Below, in pieces: positions 1-12,057 of a DNA stretch of 64,000 bases. Within the stretch, counting starts at the first letter, position 1. Every line of letters begins with the position of its first letter. A program made the translations under genes and the position numbers. This stretch comes from Pleodorina starrii. Its lineage: Eukaryota; Chlorophyta; Chlorophyceae; Chlamydomonadales; Volvocaceae. The stretch is taken from the NCBI GenBank assembly GCA_030267565.1, contig BRXU01000001.1, forward strand, positions 5,456,001-5,520,000, written 5' to 3'. A model generated the notes under the pieces. The model searched no databases. It was not told the DNA's origin and worked only from the letters and a program-made list of their open reading frames with translations.

Positions 1-3000
1 CCCGGGTCGCCCAGCTACGGCTTTGGCGGCCGCGGCGCCCGGCGCGCGGCCCTGCTGGCGCGGCAGGGCTCCCCACGCACGATGTCACACCGGCTGGCTA
101 CCTTGGGCCGGAAGCACGCGCGGCAGCTGGTGTCGGGCCGAGCGCTGCTGCTGCGCGCGCCGGGCTCCTCGGGCTCTGGTGGAGGCAGTGGCGGTGACGG
201 CGACGGACATGCGCCGGCCGCAGGCCCGAATGAAGGTGCGACCTGCATGTACTGTACGCAAGTCCTTGTTTTTTGAATGCAGAGGACGAGATTCAGGGGC
301 TGAGGCGTTCTAGAAACATTTGTAAGAAGGCTTGGTGGCGCCTTTGCAAAAGTGGCGCGCCTTGCGCGCGTCAACCATCGCCAAGGCATGGCTCGCCGTC
401 GCTGGCATCCTTTCGCACTCCTGCTCCCAACTTTCCGTCGCATCGCAGGTCGCGGAGCCAGCATGTGGCTAACGGCGTGCGTGGTGCTCAAGGCTGCGTT
501 AGGCGTGGGCGTGCTGTCCATGCCGGGGGCCTTTGCCCGCCTGGGCTGGATCCCCGCGGCCCTGGTCATCGGGGCGCTGTCGGCGGTTGTCGTCTACTCC
601 GGGTCGCTCTATACCCGGTGAGCTGAACGAGTGTTCGGTTTATTGGATTAACCGGCTTGTTGCCGTTGTCTGGATGTGTTACAGTGCGCAGAAAGTCGAC
701 AGACAAGGTGCATGTGTGCGGCTCACTGGATGGGCCGGCAGTTGTCGTAGCTCTTATAGGCTGAACACGGGTGCGGGGGTGTGACTGAGCGTTGAGCCCT
801 TCGGGGCATGGCGCAGCTCGCCACCTGCAGTACAGTAACTCACCTCCCACCGAGCTTTAACCGGTCCGCTGCCCATTGGCGTGCCCATGAACCTGCCGCC
901 ATGTCATTCGCCCTTTTCCTAAAACCCCTGCCCGCCCCAACTCACTGTCGTGCCCCCTCTGGAACGACGGTAAAGGCTCATGACGCAGCCGTACCGGGCC
1001 GGCCGCGGCGGTGGCCGCCACCCGCCCATGCTGCACTCGCTGGCTCGCCTGGCGCTGGGCCGCGGCGGAGAGGTGGCCGCCTGCCTGACCGCCTACGCCA
1101 CCATTCTGCTGATGCCCGCCATATTTCACATCACAGCCGTGGAGGCGCTAGGGCAGGTGCTTGGCGGCGATGGAGACGTGGGGGCTCGTTGTTGGTGGAT
1201 TACACCCTTCGGGGGCGTTGCCTGAGGGACAGGGGCGGTACAGTCGGTCAGGGTTCAGCCGGGCATCGGGGCTAGGTACTGAACAAGACATACAATATCG
1301 TACGGTGTAAAAGCAGCATGCCACATCCCTTTGACGCCATAGAGGCACATACCGCCGAAGCCCTGCCCTGCGCTGCCCCGCTTGACTCCCCGCGGTTGCC
1401 CCGATTCCCAGCTGCTGCGCCCTTCAGACAACCCCCCGCTGCTGCTATACGGACTGGTGGTGCTGGTGGTAGCAGTGGCGCTGGCGCAACTGCAGAGCCT
1501 GACGCAGGTGGGTGGTAGCCTTGGGGGTGGGCCAGCAGGTGCGAGGATCGCGAAGCTTGGGGACGTTCCGCAAGGTCCCCTGCTGCGGGGCGGCGCTGAC
1601 GGTGCCGAGGTCCACCTCATCGCCGAGCCGGCCTGTCCGCCGCATTGCCGAAGGAACCCCTCAAGCCCATCGATGGCCCTCGCTTTGACAGCCCGACCCT
1701 GACGGCCGCCCCTGCTCCGGCCTGCCGCCCTGCCTCATTCCGCCGCCCCGCCTTCGCAGTTGGGCTGGACTTCCCTGGTCGGCAGTGCTGTCATGACCGC
1801 CGCCCTTGTGGTCACGACCGTTAAACTCCTCATCGAGCCGCCGCCCGACTCCGACGATGCCTCCGGCGGCGGTGGAAGCGGTGCACATGTCGGGGCCTTG
1901 GGGCAACTCCTGGATCCACATGATTCTGCGCTCAGCGTGCTGGCAAGCGGTGGTGGAGGCTTTGGCTCGGACGTTAACGATGACCGCGTCTTCTTGGGCC
2001 GCGGTGGCAGCTGGCGGCCGCACACCGAGATTGTGGCGCATACGGGCTTTGGGAACGCCATGGTGCGGTCGATGGGGGGGTGGGGAGGGCAAGGGGAGGC
2101 GACGGGGAGCAGTGGGGTCGAATCAGACGCGGAAAGGTGTGTCTCGGCCTCGATGCATGGGGATTCAGGGAGGAAGCGGGGGCTGTGTGTGCGGGGAGCC
2201 GGGGTATGGGCCAGCCCGGGCGGCGTTGGTGCTCTCGGAAGGGAGGGATTGTCCGCAAGAAGCGTGCAGCAAGGGCTGGTTCTGTTGCTTGCGAGATGCA
2301 TCATCCCCGCACCCCACTGTGCATCCCACTTTCTTTTACAGGTTGGCATCATGGACATTGTGTTTGCGTTCGGCGGGCAGGAGAACTGGATGCGGTTCAT
2401 TACGGGCATGCGACAGAGGTGCGGATGCGGCGGGCGTGGGTACAGTCGGCCTCGGCCTCCGTAGGCTTGCGTTATTGCTCCAGCGTGTGAGGCGGCACGA
2501 AGCGCAACGTGAACGCCCCCCAACGGGCCTTGGGTGTGAATGTACCGGTACGTGTGGCGTCTCGGGCGCCACACACCACGGATACAATAGTAGTAAGGCG
2601 CGCGACATCTTCTACCCCCTGGCTCCTGTGCCCTCGCCTTCAGCCCGTGTGCCCATCTCCCGGCTTCGCAGCTGGTCATCTCGCTTTGCTCCCTTTCCGT
2701 GGCTTTGCTCAATTTGCGTTGCCCCACACCGCGCAGCTCTCAGTTCACCACCTCCGTCGCGCTGTCCACCGTCGTCCTGGCGCCGCTGCTGGCGCTGCTG
2801 GGCGCCGCGGGCTACGTTGCCCGCGGTTCCGAGCTGGACCCCTCGCGCCCTATCACCTCCGAGCTGCGCCGAGATGGCTGGTCGATTGGCGTCAACGCGG
2901 CCGTGCTGGCCTCCGTGCTCATCTCCTACCAGATCAACCTCAACGTGTGGACGCGCTTGGTGCTGGGGCTGTGGGGCCCACGGTCCATGCGCATGGAGGG

Positions 3001-3829
3001 CACGGGCGGAGAGGGCGGCGGAGGCGGAGCAGAGAGCGAGGAGGAGGACGAGGTGGAGCAGCCGGACAGCGGCGGTGGTACCGCCGGATCCAGTGCGGCG
3101 ACTGTGCCTGAGGCGAAGAATGGGGGCAACGGCGATGCTGGTGGCGGCGCAGCGGTTCCGACCGAGGGTATGGTGGTGGTTCAGTTGCCGCCACCGCCGG
3201 CACCAGCCGCCGCGGCGTCGGCCGCTGCGGCGGTGGCGGGCATCCGGGCGCTGAGCCCCGCTGGTGGTAGCCATGACGTGGTGGCGGCTGCTTCCCATGA
3301 AGCCACGCCGCTGCCAGAGATGGTCCTGGTGAAGGGTCCGGGGGGACCGGCTGACGAGGAGAAGGGCGTCTTTCCGGTCTTCGGCGGCGGCAGTGACATA
3401 ACGGAGCCGCTGCTGCTCACCGGCACTCACGGCACTGCGGCCTACCGGCATTACCTCGAGGACCGGCGGCGACGGCGCTTCGATCGCGCCGCCGCTCGAG
3501 GCGCGCCACTGCTGGACGCTGGTTCCAAGCGCCTGCTATGGCTGCTGCTCACCAGCTGCGCCGGCTGCTTCGGCTATGTGGCTGGCACGCTGCTGCCGTA
3601 CTTCTCCGAGGTGGTCGCCGTCATTGCTTCGGTTGGGGACATGGCGCTGCTTCTGGGGCTGCCCTGCCTGTGCGCGCTGAGGCTGCTAAGGCTGCGCGCA
3701 GGGGAGCGGGCGCTGTGCTGGGCGCTGACGGTGGCGGCGGTGGCGCTGTCGGTGGGGGGCGCGGCGCTGTCGATCGAGCGGCTGGTCGACCGCGTGAACG
3801 GCGGCGGCAGCGGCGGGGCCGGTCGTTAG
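1..3829 (+). CDS. AAAP-family amino-acid/auxin permease-like transporter (5' partial)
   Basis: Membrane transporter of the amino acid/auxin permease (Aa_trans) type, expected to move amino acids with protons. Seven exons join in phase: 1-235, 449-617, 976-1156, 1412-1507, 1760-2062, 2342-2418, 2737-3829 (stop TAG), giving 717 residues; the start may lie before the window. Family marks are the first-helix motif with GVGVLSMPGAF in exon 2 and IMDIVFAFGGQ in exon 6, where the family usually has a DI..AFGGH-like stretch. Hydrophobic helices lie in exons 2 (two), 3, 4, 5 and 7 (about five), so roughly ten in all. Exon 7 also carries a long Gly/Ala/Glu-rich cytosolic loop between helices, longer than usual for the family. 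The exon 3 acceptor is AAG and is the weakest junction. Substrate cannot be told from sequence. Confidence 0.8.
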
Positions 3830-4802
3830 GAGGGCGGAAGTTCTACTTGCAGCGTGTAGTGCGGCTGAAGGGCTAGCGGCAGCAGAAGGCGACAGGGCAG
3901 GTCGAGGGAATGATCATAAGGAGCCGCCCCACAGGTAGCTCCCTGGACTTGGTTTTCAATGGGGCAGGGTATTGCCGATAAGAGTTGTAGGCACGGACAG
4001 GCGCAGGCGGCCAACCGTCATGCGAGAACGCCGAGCAGCTGTTCTTTCCCAATGCTGCCAAGATGGGCAGCAGCGGAGCAAGAGGTGACAAACAAGAATC
4101 CCGCTGCGGATAACAAGCGTGACGATGGCGCTTTGCACCTGCCTCTGCGATTGGTGGTTGAGATGCGTTGCAATCACATGTTGTTGTGTTGTGGGCTCCA
4201 GAACCCCAGTTCGAAGGGCAGAGCCAGTGGACAAGCTGGCCGTGTAAAGCAGACAAGGCCAGGGTAGAGGAAATTACAAGCTGGTCATACAAGACAAGCC
4301 ATGCAACAAAACGCAGCACTGCGGTCATAGCGTGTGCCTTGAGGGCAGTTTGACCTCAAATGTAGAGGTTACCGCTGTGACGGCGAAACGAAAGATCGTA
4401 CGTCACGAACTCACGATGCGTCTCCATGTCACACTCCAGGGTTTCAGGCGATGTCCAACTTAGCCATCCCCCAGGAAGCTTCTGCAACAAACCGAGGCGA
4501 CACATGCCTGCGCATATCTTTGCGCCAGGGACATCGGAAATCAGCACCACTTGCCTTGTTAACCATAAACGGTGCTGTCAACAGCGCACCGCCACAGACT
4601 CAGCAATTGCCCAGCACCAGTCGGTCACCGCAAAAGAGCGTCTAGGTACTGCCCAGTAATCCAAGTTACTAGCTTGAATCGAGTCGCCGTTTGACCGCCT
4701 CTTGATTGTCCCGTCACCGTCCAGCTCGACTCCCCTTCCGCTGTGAGCTCCTTCCCAGCCCTCCTGCACGTTGCTGTAATCCTTGAGATGCGTGGACCCC
4801 GT
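3830..4802. other. Intergenic stretch / 3' UTRs between convergent genes
   Basis: Separates the transporter stop from the parvulin stop. A plus-strand TGTAA at 4243-4247 could be the transporter poly(A) signal, and the same area has a TGTAA on the minus strand at about 4273-4277. The only other thing seen is a degenerate dispersed repeat around 4190-4320. Confidence 0.5.
4190..4320 (-). repeat. Degenerate dispersed repeat, copy 1
   Basis: Read on the minus strand this stretch encodes WLVLY followed about 20 residues later by HGQL. The same pattern and the shared DNA string AGCTGGCCGTG recur near 22450-22490 and 22990-23070. Family unknown; too degenerate to call a gene. Confidence 0.35.
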
Positions 4803-7761
4803 TCACCCCGTGCGGAGGATCAGGTGCACACCAGAGTCCGAGAACACGGGCCCAGACAGCTCCCCAACTTTGAGGGCGTAGGTCGCGTCCTCAAAGGCTT
4901 TTTGCATGTCGCCACGCCTGCGGGAATCAACAGCGGCCGGCAGCGACCAGTATAAGCACGCGCCAAGGGACAACATACAGTATGCAGCCTTCAGCCGACC
5001 GGCATGCATTGTAACAAGTGGACGAACGCGCACTGGCGATATGGCCTTACATCCCGCAAACCCCCCCGTCCCGGGACGCACTAGCTGGCAGCTAGCAGTA
5101 CGCGGCCACCGGGTTGAATTTTACTGTTACGAGATGGAACGCCAGTCTGTGGCCCCTTCTCCGCGTCCACATAACACGAACGCACGCGGGGAGTATACTG
5201 CAGGGGGATTTGCTCCACCCAAGCTCCTCAAGGCAGCGTGCGCTCCTCCCGGTCTCTTCACAACGAGTACCCACCCGAACTCGCCCAGGTCGCCACCCCG
5301 CTTGGCGCTGCTGCAATGGCTCTCCTGAGACGCCAGCGCCGCGAAGTCCACCTCACCCTTGGTCAGCATCTCGTGGAAGCGCTGCAGTGGCGGGGGCAAG
5401 CATGCGGTGGACAATGGGCAGGGAGAGGAAGGTGGCAATACTGGATGCAGGAGGCAACGCATGGCTGGAGTCATGGTTTTAGACAGTCGCCAGTGCGCGG
5501 GAAGAGGTGAAGCAAATCCTGGCACATCAGTGCCGCGCACAAGTGCACAAAAGCGACGGTGCGGGAGCCCGATGACACGAGCCGTATCCCCCGGCACAGA
5601 AGACGCAAGGGCGAGCTGTGATGGTTCACCGAAGGGAAATCTGTGCCTATTTCTAAGCATTCAGTGCCCCTTTTGCTGATGCACGTCGGTGCGTGTTTGG
5701 AGAAGCCTGATACCGTGGTCGTGGGTTTCTGCGCCTGCTCCCCGGGTTCGCTCGCTCATGCCTGGGTGGCCCTTGCGGTATGGCCGAAGTACGCCTTTCT
5801 TTGCAGTGGTCAAATCCACTGCAGCGCAGTGCCACCTGGCCGGCTGGCGATGTAGTCCGAATGACCCTTCGGGACTGGGAGCCCAACCCCTACAACAAAA
5901 TTAACAACAGCCACCCACGCATATTCCGCGCTCCAGCCCCGAAGAACCCTCTACAGCGCGGATCTGATTATTCTGGACCTCTTCCATTGAGGCAACGCTT
6001 GTTCTGTCCCGAAAACCATTCTCCCTTCTCATGTACCTGAATCATCGCAAGCGCCTCCTCCTTGGTGCGCGTCACAACTGGTTCCTGCAGGCGGCGCAAC
6101 AGCGTAACAAAATGGGTCACAGATGTCGTCAAAGAAAATCAATGCACCTTTTCAGGAATACGTGGGAGGCGGCATGTAATTTGCGAGGCGGTTAACCATT
6201 CGGGACAATGCTTGAACCCGCATGGGCTTATATACCCCCGCGCCGGTGAGGGCTCTTTGTTCGGCCGTGGAGAGTATCCCTTGCCTGAAGGCGAGTGCTT
6301 GACGCCCCAGCGCTCGGCCTGGGCCGGTGAAGATGCAACGGTGCGGTGCCATCTGGGCTAACACCACAACAAGCACGTCCGACGCAAACCCGCCCATACT
6401 AGCACGTGTGAACCGCGCCCCTTTTCCGTAAATTGACGGTAACCCTGCCCCATTCCCAATGCCAAGGGCTGCGCCCACGAGACCGCCTGCCCACAGCACC
6501 TCCATCGCCAGTCCCCCGCTTCCCACAGCTGCAAACTTATTCTGCCCAAGGTGCTCCGGTGCCCGAGCTGGCGTGTCACTTTACGTAACGGACACCCGAT
6601 TCCGCGGACTACGCTGGCCGCCCTTCAGGAACCTGCATGAATAGGCCCCCTCACATAAATGAACGCAAGATCCATTACCACTCCATTTACAAACCTTCCA
6701 GGAGCTGGGCCGCCGCACATCCTTGTGCTTCACGAGCAGGTGAGAGGCACGCACGCGAGCATCGGCCATGGTGGCAGCACGCTTGTTTGGGGGAGCGGCG
6801 GATGGTTCCTCAGCACCACGTTTCTCGGCTGCAGCGGCCAAACCGCGGGAAAATCAGTGCACGGTGGCCCAATGTGGCCGCAACCAGTGCGCGAGCTTTC
6901 GCGCGTGGCCCCTCCCTGCCAGGCCATCTCACCAGCTGACTCGCAGCGTAAGACGTACTCCGATTCAAGATCGCCGAAGCGGATACGCGTCTGGTCCTTG
7001 AGGACGACTGGCTTGTTGGGTGGAACACGCCGCCCGTCAACAAGGGTGCCCTGGGTCTGGGGGCCGGGAATTGGGGCGTCACACGGTAACGGGGGGAGGT
7101 ATCCACGTAACGGGGGGGGGGGGTCTCCCCAAAAGTGCACTTCCATGTAACTGATCTATGCAACTGATCAATAATCCGCATAATCCACGATAGCAAGAAG
7201 CAGAAGTGTTCCGACAAGCGCAGCCAGAGGCTCTAACAATACCCGCCAAACCTTGTTTAGCCCCGACTGCAACCTCACCGACTGCAAATCGATTAAGAAA
7301 ATACGCCCGTCCGTATGATGAACGAGCGCGGCGTGGACTCGTGAGCAACTTGGATGATCAAGGGTAACTGAAACCTGAACCGCCATGGGGAGATACCCGC
7401 ACCAGGTCAAGAACTACTGGAACAACGCGTCTCTCACAAATGTCACTGTGGCCAACGAGAAAGAGACAGGAGACAGGGGGGAGAGGGCTTGCTCCATTCA
7501 GTTGGGGCAATACGTTGCTTGCCTGATCAGACGCCCTGCCAAGCGTATAATAAGACTGGAAATCTACTGGAATCGACAATACACGTTGTCCGCCAGTATA
7601 CACCTGTATGAATTTTGCGGGAGCATTGCGTCGGAGGCGTAACTTGAAATTCAATGCCAAGGCATGATCAACATGAAACATTATAGCTTCATCGGTATGC
7701 TTACCTCAAGCGATGCCACACGGCACGGTTGCGATGCCCAGTCGGGGGGGTTGAAAAGCAT
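4803..7761 (-). CDS. FHA domain-parvulin (Pin1-type) peptidyl-prolyl isomerase
   Basis: Predicted phospho-directed prolyl isomerase of 256 residues. Eight exons (minus): 7761-7705, 7603-7514, 7374-7279, 7056-6933, 6828-6695, 6084-6037, 5381-5275, 4917-4803; all phases agree. Residues about 15-120 form an FHA domain: YTLGRASD, then [30 protein letters not shown] and PPNKPVVL. Residues about 145-256 are a parvulin domain with [18 protein letters not shown] (the Arg pair that binds phosphate in Pin1), [14 protein letters not shown] (catalytic Cys region) and [15 protein letters not shown] at the C-terminus. There is no WW domain; the FHA domain takes the phospho-Thr-binding position. FHA-parvulin fusions have been reported in trypanosomatids; here it is seen in an alga. 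The start is the only ATG in an exon that ends with a good GAG|GTAAGC donor. Confidence 0.85.
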
Positions 7762-8996
7762 TACCAAGCACAAAACAGGTTCGCCCACCCAAACTATCAA
7801 TGAAGCAATAATGTCTTACGACAGGAATAAAGCACTGACAATGATATGATGTCAGCCGCAGGCGTACATTGGCAAGTCGTACTGTACGAGCGTGGTGAGA
7901 CTTGGGCTCGCTTCACTTGTAAGCCACGTGCTAACGGACTTACATACACGTTGCTATGGTTTCCTCGATTGCAGGGTTAGGTAACAACAAGGTAGCGCCA
8001 GGAAATTGTGCTCAGGGGTACGACGTATACCCCTCGTAGTGGCACGTCAACCGTCGTCAACCGCCACTGCCCAACCGCCATTGCCCAATACATTATCGCC
8101 ATCCAGACAGGAGGTGGCAACAACCAGACTGGGCACTGGGCGGTCAGGCAGGCAAACCCAGGGTTATGGGCTTACAGCTACCCGTCCCACAGTTGATGAC
8201 AGCCTTCGGTCCTTACGGCGCTTCTCGATGGGGTAATCAGGCCCCGTTCTTTCTTCCTTTATCCCTGTGTGCCTTTTGTTAACCTTTTAGTAGGTCAATG
8301 GGTTTTCGGCTATTGCACGCATTACATGGTCTGGCGTAATCCTAACCACGATACGGTACGCAGCCCCGCCACGCAACATTTTACATACGCTACACACTTT
8401 CTCAAAACAGAGCCCATGAACCGTTGCAATCAGAATTCATCAATGTGCAAACCCGTTACGTAATCGCATGGCTTTCCACGCTTTCCGGCAACAGGGATGG
8501 GGTTCCCCCCTCTCTAGGCTTCCCCCTCCTCTGATGTGGGCTTCCCGCCTCCCCCGATGTGGGTTTCCCCCGATGTGGGCTTCCCCCTTCCCCGATATGG
8601 GCATGCCGCCTCAATCCTACAAGGCGGCACCCGCAAGGCCAAAAAATTTGAAAATCAAACCTGCAGCACAAACATGCAATGTTCAGCATTTTACCTGTTG
8701 AGTTCCAGGCTGCGACGGTCGAATCCCCGCACCGCATCTACCTGATCAGAGCCGTCCCCGTCCTTTAAAACCAGCACCTGGGCCTTAAGGGTCCCAAGCA
8801 GCCACCCGTACTCTCCATTGTCACTCGCCTAACCAGACAGACCACGCCCAGAGCAAAGGACGGCGTCCCGCCATGTCCGCTACCTCGCGCCAGCTCCTGT
8901 CTTTTCCGTAGTTTAAGCAAGCACAGGATCCCGGCTGTGCGGCTGCAAACAAAATGTCAAATCCCAGTCTCTACGTCTCAGTAACCCTCCCGCGGC
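7762..8996. other. Intergenic region with short GC-rich repeats
   Basis: Promoter side of the FHA-parvulin gene and 3' side of the GIY-YIG gene. Around 8505-8605 imperfect units of about 17-24 bp with the core GATGTGGGCTTCCCC repeat four to five times. No coding exon is supported. Confidence 0.5.
8505..8605. repeat. Short tandem repeat (core GATGTGGGCTTCCCC)
   Basis: Four to five imperfect tandem units seen directly. It lies in intergenic DNA; no function inferred. Confidence 0.6.
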
Positions 8997-11900
8997 CTAG
9001 AAGAACGCGTCCAGGATGCCCTGACCCTGCGGTAGCTCCTCCTCCTCCTCCTCCTCGTCGGCTGTCCGCCCGAACACCTCATCCACCGCCTCCGCAACCT
9101 CCGACCGTACGGCCTGGCCCATCGCTGTGTTCAGCTGCTCCGGCGTCTCCGTGCGCATGGGGCCGTAGTCGTGCAGACGGCTGAAGCGCCATCCGTCCTG
9201 GTTGCCGTCCGAAAGCCGCACGCCGCCTGCAACGATTAGGGGCGACATTAACGTGTAGCAGAAGGACGCAGCGAAGGGCCGGAGGCGGCGCGTGAGCAGC
9301 TGCAGACACAACACGGGCATTTGTGCAGCAATCCCATACACCCGGACGACTCGTCATGTCCCACGCTCCCACCTGTGATCCGCTCAAATTCGTGACGGAA
9401 CTCCTCGCCGTACCACTGCTCCACCTGACCCAGCGCAAAGTAGTTGACGGGGAACTGGCTGCTCAGCAGAATGCCTTCCGTGGCGCGGGCGACCTGGAGC
9501 CATGGGGGGAGGCGAAAGGGCGGGGCGATCCGGGGGTTTTGGATTTTAGAGACTGGGTCGGGGACGAGATGCACAGGACCAGGATTGAATATTTGAATTC
9601 GCTGTGTCGCTCCTGCCAAAACCCACCCCGTCCCCCCTCCCCACCTTCGCGCGCAGAAGCAGAGCCAGCCCCGCCTCTACCGCCGCCTCTGGCGCCAGCC
9701 CGTACGGCTCGTAGTATTGCTTGCCTGCGGACGACAACAGCAGCGACCACTGACACGTCTGGCATTGGAAGAAGCACGTCAACTCCAACCATGGCTCCCG
9801 CAGCCTGGCGCTATGATTCTTGATCCACCATTGCAGCAACTGCTATCGCCCAACAGCGCTCCCGCCTCTCGCCCGCCAACCCGACCCGCGCCTGACCACC
9901 ACGCCTGCACAGCTGCAGTGCTCACCCACGATGACCCGGTGCGTCGTCTCCCGCCCGTCGAACAGCACGCTGACGTCCATCATGTATCCACCGTTGGTGG
10001 GGAACTTGAGCAAGTAGCTGGTGTGGAAGACGCGCTCCTGGCCGTCCACAACGGCGCTGCATGACCGCCGGCCGCGCATGCGCGCCGCCTCGGCCTCCCG
10101 CTCCGCGGCGAGCTCCTCGTCAGTCAAGTTGCGGGCGGGCAGGAAGTCCACCTGCGAAGGAAGCAGCAGAAAGAGGTCGAGGCAAAAGGCAGCAGAAACA
10201 GACGGAGAACGCAGGCAGCAGCATCAGGATAGGGGCCAGGAGAGGAACCAAGGGCGCGGCAAGGGGCGGAACGCGCATAAAGGAAGCGACATAGAACGGG
10301 AGAGGGAATTGAAGGGTGCTGGCGCATGCACGTCAAGGCCGCAGGAAGGGAAACGCGGGGATCGCTCCGCGCCGCGCCGCGCCGGTACGAGTGCAGGATC
10401 TGTCCTCCCGGGGTTCCACCACGGCGGTTGGGAGGCTTAGCGGCCATCCGTCAACGCTCCGCGCAACATTTGACTGGTTTTGGTTTTGAAACAACTGGTT
10501 CATTCGACGCCGCACCTGTCCCTCCAGGAGCAGCGTGGGGTTGGGTGTGAAGTCCTCCTTGCAGCCGCGGTCCCGCAGCGCAGCCAGCAGCTGCCGTGTC
10601 TTCTCCTCCGCGGCGCCCTTGCGGCCCCGCTCGCTGATGGCACCAGCGTCAACCGGCTGCTGCCACATGGACCGCTCGATGGCGACTGTGCGCGGTCGTA
10701 GAGGGTGATTGCAAGGGTGATTGCGGAAAAACGGATGGCGGATGTAAGAGTGTGTGGCGTGTGGGACGCGTAAAGAGTGTGTGGCACGTGAAGCAGGAGA
10801 AGCGTCGCCCGTTCGGGCCAACACACGGCGCTTGAGGCGCAGGATGCGCGTATGAGGGATAAGCAAAAGTCACGCCTCGATGATTCAAACTTGCAGGCAG
10901 GCTACAAGCAGCTTTGGAGTGAGCGCTTTTGACTTCCTGCAGAAGGACGGGTTTCGAGACTCACTTGACTTGCCGATGCACAACACACCGCGGTATGTAC
11001 GCGTCCTGATTTACACCAGTCACCCCTCCCCACACAAAACTCACGTCGATTGCCGTTGGGTTGCCCTCCGCACTCCGAGAACCAGGCATCACGCACCGCT
11101 TGAAGGGCGGTTGGCTCATGGGTAGGCAGCAGCGCAGCCCTGCAGGAGGGTGGGCCAAAGGCGAAGGCGGAGTGAGCGAGAGCTGGGAGAGGGGCAGGCA
11201 AACAAACCCGCATGCGGGCAGCCACGCAGGGGAGCGCGCAGGAATAGGACCGGGTTTTTTTGGCTGATAAGGGCTGTGTAGGTAAGCCACTTCGCTGTTT
11301 GGCATGACCTCGAGTCGACGGTGGTGAAATGCTACGCTTAATAATTGGGTGTGCGTCAGCTTTGGGCACGAGCAGAGCAGAGCGCAGGCGTGGGAAGGTT
11401 AATCTTTGTGGGGTGGTCGGCCAGTTCTTGAGTCAGTGTGCATGCACGCACACGCTCACTTGTAGTAATGCGTCTTCTCGGGCCGGCGCCCCAAGGCCGT
11501 GCGCAGCGCGTTCCGGAGGTCGGGCGTGGTGCCGATGTACTGAAGCTTCTGCTTCTCATCGAAAATGGCGTAGGTTGCGCCGCGGGTGCCCTCCGGGTTC
11601 TCGGGCAAAACCATGCCCTGGGGGCCGCGGTCAACAACGACATTAGCATTGTTGGCAGCACGGCGCGGGGCCGCGGCGCGGATCGAGGCTGGCACAAGAG
11701 GTTTCTTGCCTGGGTATTGATCACGGAGCACAGAGGAAGATCAGCAAGCGCCGGCGTGGGTGCTGCGGGTGCCGCGTCCAAGACCGCAGCTGAACGGCAC
11801 ACGGCAAGCCCACGTGGAGCAGGTGCGTGGGACTTCACGCCTTGTTCCAGGCAAGCTCCTCCGCGCGACGAGGCGCAACTGCTATCGAAAGGCCGCTGCA

Positions 11901-12057
11901 CAGCAGCGCGTCGATGCACCAAAGCTGCAGCGGTGTTGGGCCTGCGTGGTCGTGGCGCGGTTGAGACCTTTGCAGAATGCCGCCGGACCAAATTAAAAGT
12001 TCCTTACCTTTGCGCAATCCGCAGCCCAGCTTCCCGGAATTGACCAATCGTCAGCAT
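8997..12057 (-). CDS. Organelle-targeted GIY-YIG-fold protein with conserved unknown C-terminus
   Basis: Nine exons (minus): 12057-12008, 11941-11814, 11709-11460, 11139-11045, 10685-10516, 10151-9926, 9724-9645, 9493-9373, 9226-8997 (stop TAG); all junction phases agree, giving 449 residues. The first about 75 residues are basic and hydroxylated like a transit peptide; exon 2 is the least certain. A GIY-YIG-like fold follows: ATYAIFDEKQKLQYIG, then TTPDLRNALRTALGRR with the conserved Arg; AVRDAWFSECGG at its end resembles the matching part of the GIY-YIG half of chloroplast glutaredoxin S16. No CGFS glutaredoxin motif follows. The rest (PARNLTDEELAAERE, FHTSYLLKFPTNGG, QWYGEEFRHEFERITGG) is not a domain I recognise; the end is acidic (EEEEEE). 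Nuclease activity is doubtful. Function unknown. Confidence 0.75.

Noticed and set aside
1806..3254. 482-codon plus-strand ORF
   Set aside because: It is an out-of-frame shadow of the transporter exons; the in-phase splice chain with family motifs uses another frame.
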